Source of the DNA: Streptomyces yatensis
GTDB taxonomy: Bacteria; Actinomycetota; Actinomycetes; Streptomycetales; Streptomycetaceae
Assembly: GCF_018069625.1 (NCBI RefSeq)
Contig: NZ_CP072941.1
Span: 8,618,001 to 8,682,000, forward strand
Direction: 5' to 3'
DNA length: 64,000 nt
The number at the start of each line of letters is the position of its first letter. Position 1 is the stretch's first letter. The notes under the pieces are model-generated. The model had not been told where the DNA came from. It worked only from the letters and a program-made list of their open reading frames with translations, and did no database searches. This document shows positions 60,356 to 64,000 of this stretch, piece by piece. The position numbers and the translations under genes were made by a program.

Positions 60356-61927
60356 TCAGCCCCCGTATCCCGGCGCGGCGTGCGAGCGCAGCCGGTCGAA
60401 GGCGGCGGACAGCTCGTCCCAGGGCCGCGCCGTGGTGACCCTGACGACACCGCCGGAGAGGCAGAAGGTGAGGATTCCGGGGAACACCGAGACGCCGGTC
60501 TCCCGCAGGACGTCGCGGAAACATCGGTAGGAGTCGTCCCAACCGGGCAGCTCCACGGCGGTGTTGATGGAAAAGCGCGGCGGAAGCACCCGGCCGGGGA
60601 TCTCCGACAGCCGTACGGTGGCCGCGTCCCGCAGCACGGTCAGATCCTCGCTCCGGCGCAGCCGCTCGGCGCGGTAGCCGCGGTAGGCGTTCCGCAGTCG
60701 TGCCAGGTCGATGTCGTAGGAGGACTCGAACTCCTTGGCCTCGGCCGGCCCCGGCGTCTCGACCCCGGTGATGAGCCACCGCTCCAGGCGGGCGAGCACC
60801 TCGATGGTCGTGTAGAAGAACGAGGGCGGGCCGCCGAAGGAGGACGACGCGTACTCGTAGTACTCGTCGATGAACGCCGGGTCGGCGAGGAACCACCCTG
60901 CCTTCAGCCCCGGCGCCGACCAGGTCTTGGACAGGCTGGACACCCGCACCACCTGCGGCGCGGCGCGGTCAGCGGAGCGCTTCCCGTAGTCCCCGAGCCA
61001 CTCATGGCACTCGTCCAGCACGATGACCGTGGAGGGGGAGGCGGCCCGGATCAGCCGGATGAGATCGGCCTCGGCCACGGCGGCGCCGGTCGGATTGCCC
61101 ACCGTCTGCAGCATCACCATCGGGGTGTCCGGGGTGAGGGCGTCGATCAGCGGTTCGAGGGACGTCTGGCCGTCCTGGGAGACCAGGGGCACCAGCTGGA
61201 CGTCGTGCCGGCGGGCAATCGTCTCGACCAGGGGCGGGTAGTTGGGGATCGCGCACAGCGCCGGTGAGGGCGAGCGCGGGCCGCCGTGCAGCACGAAGTC
61301 CGCGAGCGTGCTGATGGCGAAGGTGCCGCCCATGGTGATGGCCACGTTCTCGGTGCCGTAGCGCGCCCCCTGGATGCGGGCGTTCTCGTACGCGGCGATC
61401 GCCTCGCGGGCCGGGACACGCCCGCGCGAGTCGGAGTAGCCGTACCAGTCCCGGTCCAGGGCGTAGCGGATGCACTCCTTCAGGCTCTGCGGCAGTCCCC
61501 ACCGCTCCTCGTCGATCGACCCGCTGGAGAGGATGTAGCGGGCGTTGTCCCGCAGCTCGCCGTAGAGGTCGTCACGGAAGAACCAGTTGAAGAGCTCCTT
61601 GACGAACCGCACGGTGGCGCGGGAGGAGAGCACCTCCTCGGGCGCGACGTCCCGGCGCGGCCTGCTGGACCGCCAGGTCTCGGCGAGCGCCGGGCGCAGG
61701 GCGTTGCCGCCGAGCTCGTGCTCGACCCGCCCCAGCCACAGGTTCCGCAGCTCCAGGGGGTCGTGGGGGTCGCGGGCCCGGGCGTAGACCTCCAGGACAC
61801 GATGGTCGACGCCAGGTGAGAACACGTCGCGGATGCCACCGGGATGCGGTGGACGCGCCGCGGTCTCACACGCGTCCGGCGGGGCGTGACACGGACGCGG
61901 AGACGGTACGGATTCGAAGAGTTTCAT
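60356..61927 (-). CDS. sbzP: PLP-dependent fold-type I enzyme (SbzP-like candidate beta-NAD/SAM annulase)
   Basis: A 523-residue aminotransferase-fold enzyme, about 100 residues longer than ordinary class I/II members because of an N-terminal extension. The cofactor site includes TMGGTFAIS, NPTGAAVAEADL, VIVLDECHEWL and the Schiff-base lysine K334 in SSLSKTWSAPGLKAGW; an arginine for the substrate carboxylate lies in RVTTARPW. In the altemicidin pathway the PLP enzyme SbzP joins beta-NAD and SAM in a [3+2] annulation. This is the only PLP enzyme in the visible cluster, so it is the best candidate. An ordinary transaminase for beta-methylphenylalanine is the alternative. The ATG at 61927 follows GGGGAAA. 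Confidence 0.7.
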   Translation of the reverse strand: MKLFESVPSPRPCHAPPDACETAARPPHPGGIRDVFSPGVDHRVLEVYARARDPHDPLELRNLWLGRVEHELGGNALRPALAETWRSSRPRRDVAPEEVLSSRATVRFVKELFNWFFRDDLYGELRDNARYILSSGSIDEERWGLPQSLKECIRYALDRDWYGYSDSRGRVPAREAIAAYENARIQGARYGTENVAITMGGTFAISTLADFVLHGGPRSPSPALCAIPNYPPLVETIARRHDVQLVPLVSQDGQTSLEPLIDALTPDTPMVMLQTVGNPTGAAVAEADLIRLIRAASPSTVIVLDECHEWLGDYGKRSADRAAPQVVRVSSLSKTWSAPGLKAGWFLADPAFIDEYYEYASSSFGGPPSFFYTTIEVLARLERWLITGVETPGPAEAKEFESSYDIDLARLRNAYRGYRAERLRRSEDLTVLRDAATVRLSEIPGRVLPPRFSINTAVELPGWDDSYRCFRDVLRETGVSVFPGILTFCLSGGVVRVTTARPWDELSAAFDRLRSHAAPGYGG

Positions 61928-61980
61928 GCGTTTCCCCGAGTGGGCCGCCCCTGTGGGCGAGCGTGAACGGATGGCATGGG

Positions 61981-62898
61981 CTACACGACGCGCAGGCGCT
62001 TGAGATGCCGGAGCCGGGCCTCGGGCGTGGCCGAACCGCTGGTTCTCCCGTGGAAGAAGTAGGTGTTGTCGATGACGACGAGAAGCCCGCGCCGCCACTG
62101 GAGCCCTTGCGCGTGCTCGGGCGCGTACATCGCCGCCAAAAGCTCGCGGAACGCGTCGCCCACGGCTGTGGCGTCCTCCTCCGGCCCCTCGTAGGACCAC
62201 TGGAGCTCATCGGCGAGGAAGTCGCGCAGCGAGAACACCCAGCGGTCCCCGACCCGCCGGGCGATCGTGGGAACACCGGGGCGGTCGCGGTACCGGGTCC
62301 GGGACAGCACGGCCAGGGTCTCCGGTGCCAGCCGGCGCGCCACCTCCCGCATCGGCACCAGCACCGTCCTGGCGCCCTGCGAGGCGTCCCCGGGGGCCAG
62401 ACACATCAGCACGATGTAGCGCGGCTGCCGCTCGACGGGGGCGCCGCTGCTCTCGGTGTGCAGCGAGAGGTAGTTGACGGCGAAGGGCTGCAGGGCCACG
62501 TCGTCGGTGCGGGCGTGCTCACTGCGCAGATTGAGGATCACCTCCTCCTCCACATACGGCGCGACCGCCGGGTCCCGCTCCGGCATGGCGGTGCCCAGGA
62601 ACGCGCCGAGCGCGGTGAACCGGTCGTTGGGCAGCGGCTCATCGAGCTGGATCGCGGCCAGGCCACGGCTCCACAACTGCTCGGACACCTCCTCGTGGAG
62701 GGCATCGGACGGGCCGGACGTCAGGTCCGGCCGGGGCCGGCCGGTGACATCGGCCGGCGGGGTGCCGTTTCCCAGCAGCCGCTCGCGCAGGGGGACATGC
62801 GGATCGGCCGCGTCCGCCAGAAAGACGCCGTGGGCGGGCCCGTCCCCGGCGTTCGGCACCGGCGGTCGGACGGGAGAGAGGGACGTTCGTTGTTCCAT
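61981..62898 (-). CDS. Fe(II)/2-oxoglutarate-dependent oxygenase (TauD/clavaminate synthase-like)
   Basis: A 305-residue non-heme iron oxygenase. The metal triad is H147-x-E149 (LSLHTESSG) and H283 (YFFHGRTS), with R295 or R297 for 2-oxoglutarate binding. The H-x-E form, rather than H-x-D, is typical of the clavaminate synthase/AsnO/VioC group that hydroxylates free or tethered amino acids. The ATG at 62898 has AAGGAG upstream. In this cluster it probably hydroxylates the bicyclic core or a side chain. Confidence 0.88.
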   Translation of the reverse strand: MEQRTSLSPVRPPVPNAGDGPAHGVFLADAADPHVPLRERLLGNGTPPADVTGRPRPDLTSGPSDALHEEVSEQLWSRGLAAIQLDEPLPNDRFTALGAFLGTAMPERDPAVAPYVEEEVILNLRSEHARTDDVALQPFAVNYLSLHTESSGAPVERQPRYIVLMCLAPGDASQGARTVLVPMREVARRLAPETLAVLSRTRYRDRPGVPTIARRVGDRWVFSLRDFLADELQWSYEGPEEDATAVGDAFRELLAAMYAPEHAQGLQWRRGLLVVIDNTYFFHGRTSGSATPEARLRHLKRLRVV

Positions 62899-62917
62899 CG
62901 CAGTGCTCCTTGGGGGG

Positions 62918-64000
62918 TCAGCCGCTGTGCGCCGGCTGTGGGGCGCGGGTGCGCTCGGCCCAGCTGACGACCGGCTTCATGGCCAGGCCCGCGAGGACGA
63001 ACAGGCCGCCGAGCAGCAGCCAGCCGAGGGCACCGCCGCGGAGGACGGTGGCGGTGAGAAAGGTGGGGGCGATCATGACGGAGGCCGCGTATCCGGAGAA
63101 GAAGAACCCCTGGTACTGCCCCTGCTTGTCCGGTGGCGCGAGGTCGAACCCGATGACCCAGGCCCCGGCCGACAGCACCATCTCCCCGTACACATGCACG
63201 GCGCCGGCCAGCAGCAGGAGGACCACGGCCATGACCACACCGTCCGCCGCCGACGCCGCGAACAGCGCGCAGGCGGCGCACAGGACGAAACCGGCCTGCC
63301 GGACGGCCCGTACCGCGAGCGGAATCTCCGTCACCCGCTTGGCGATCCGCACCTGGAACGCCACCACGTTCGCCGTGTTGAGCAGGAAGAGGGCCGTCAC
63401 CATCCAGCGCGGGGCGTCCGTGTGCCCGGCGATCCACAGCGGCACCACGATCTCCAGCAGCACCGCATGCAGGGACAGCACCGCGCTCAAGGCCGTCACC
63501 AGGGCGAAGGGCCGGTCGCGCAGCACGGCGAGCCGGGGCTGCCCGGGGCCGTCCGCCGCCGTGGCCACCGGCGCCACCTTCGGCAGCGCGGTCAGCACGG
63601 CCGCGGCCACGAGGAAGGACAGCGCGTCCAGCACCAGGACGGTACGGAACGCGGCCGGGGTGTCCAGCTGCAGCGCGATGCCCGCGAAGCCGGCGCCCAC
63701 CGCCACACCCACATTGGTGATCGCCCGCAGATGGGCCCGGGTCTCCACCAGGTCCTCGCCCCGCAGGGTGCTCGCGATGGCCGTCTGGAGTGCCGCCCGG
63801 CCGCCTCGCTCCATCACCACGAACAGACAGGCGGCCAGGGTGAATTGGGCGAAGGAGCCCACGACGAGATAGCCGGCGGCCGCCACTCCGTTGAGGGCGA
63901 TCAGCAGTGCCGCCGTTTCGCGTCCTCCGCGGCGGTCGGCGATATGTCCCAGCGGAACTCCGGCGAACAGCCCCACCGCTCCGGCGATGGTCAGCCCCAG
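62918..64000 (-). CDS. MFS transporter (5' end beyond window edge)
   Basis: The visible 360 residues form most of a 12-helix major facilitator. The first visible segment, LGLTIAGAVGLFAGVPLGHI followed by ADRRGGRE, is the helix 1-2 region with its conserved loop motif. Helices continue through GGLFVLAGLAMKPV near the C-terminus. It lies 19 bases upstream of the oxygenase on the same strand, and the rest of the cluster follows, so it is probably the product exporter and a resistance determinant. The start codon is outside the window. Confidence 0.85.
   Translation of the reverse strand: MGLTIAGAVGLFAGVPLGHIADRRGGRETAALLIALNGVAAAGYLVVGSFAQFTLAACLFVVMERGGRAALQTAIASTLRGEDLVETRAHLRAITNVGVAVGAGFAGIALQLDTPAAFRTVLVLDALSFLVAAAVLTALPKVAPVATAADGPGQPRLAVLRDRPFALVTALSAVLSLHAVLLEIVVPLWIAGHTDAPRWMVTALFLLNTANVVAFQVRIAKRVTEIPLAVRAVRQAGFVLCAACALFAASAADGVVMAVVLLLLAGAVHVYGEMVLSAGAWVIGFDLAPPDKQGQYQGFFFSGYAASVMIAPTFLTATVLRGGALGWLLLGGLFVLAGLAMKPVVSWAERTRAPQPAHSG

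Overview
The window looks like chromosomal DNA of a Streptomyces or close relative. GC content is very high, third positions are almost always G or C, many starts are GTG, and genes are commonly coupled by ATGA, GTGA or TGATG overlaps. Actinomycete regulators (LysR, MarR, AraC, LacI, XRE/MmyB) are abundant, and metE is preceded by a cobalamin riboswitch. No rRNA, tRNA, CRISPR array, transposase or integrase was seen.

Layout. (1) 1-4203, minus: an oxidative amino-acid operon with an L-glutamate-oxidase-like flavoprotein, a ThDP-dependent 2-oxo-acid decarboxylase and a PixA/AidA inclusion-body protein cut by the window edge. (2) 4631-8637: an HpsN-like dehydrogenase and an MHS transporter, divergent from a LacI regulator, with three copies of one operator-like site between them. 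(3) 8725-31457: ordinary accessory metabolism in small regulator-enzyme modules (aldo-keto reductases, LLM and old-yellow-enzyme flavoproteins, SDRs, esterase, epoxide hydrolase, acyl-CoA dehydrogenase). Several modules have readable palindromic operators. Decayed gene fragments lie at 15770-16032. (4) 31533-34200, minus: B12-independent methionine synthase with its cobalamin riboswitch. (5) 34515-43495: an AraC regulator, a secreted GH101 glycosidase, a two-component system and a second secreted glycosidase. A shared TAAGAG repeat pair lies in front of the two-component system and the second glycosidase. (6) 43614-64000: a natural-product gene cluster that continues past the right edge.

Region 6 is the most important. 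Its content and order match what I recall of the sbz cluster for altemicidin, SB-203207 and SB-203208 (6-azatetrahydroindane sulfonamides): an isoleucyl-tRNA-synthetase-like enzyme, adenylation enzyme and GNAT on the plus strand; then, on the minus strand, an MppJ-type phenylpyruvate methyltransferase, a second methyltransferase, LLM oxidoreductase, carrier protein, mutarotase, GNAT, carrier-protein/aldehyde-dehydrogenase fusion, acyl-AMP ligase, cupin, SIS protein, BtpA/SgcQ barrel, PLP enzyme, Fe(II)/2-oxoglutarate oxygenase and MFS exporter. In the published pathway a PLP enzyme (SbzP) joins beta-NAD and S-adenosylmethionine to form the bicycle; a cupin (SbzM) and aldehyde dehydrogenase (SbzJ) make 2-sulfamoylacetate from cysteine; the synthetase-like SbzA adds L-isoleucine; and the GNAT SbzC adds beta-methylphenylalanine. 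The assignment comes from reading the proteins, not from a database search.

The plus-strand trio and the 14-gene minus-strand run converge on a strong 19-bp-stem terminator at 49407-49456. Most minus-strand junctions overlap or lie within a few bases, so the run is probably one long transcript. No pathway-specific regulator is visible inside the cluster portion shown.
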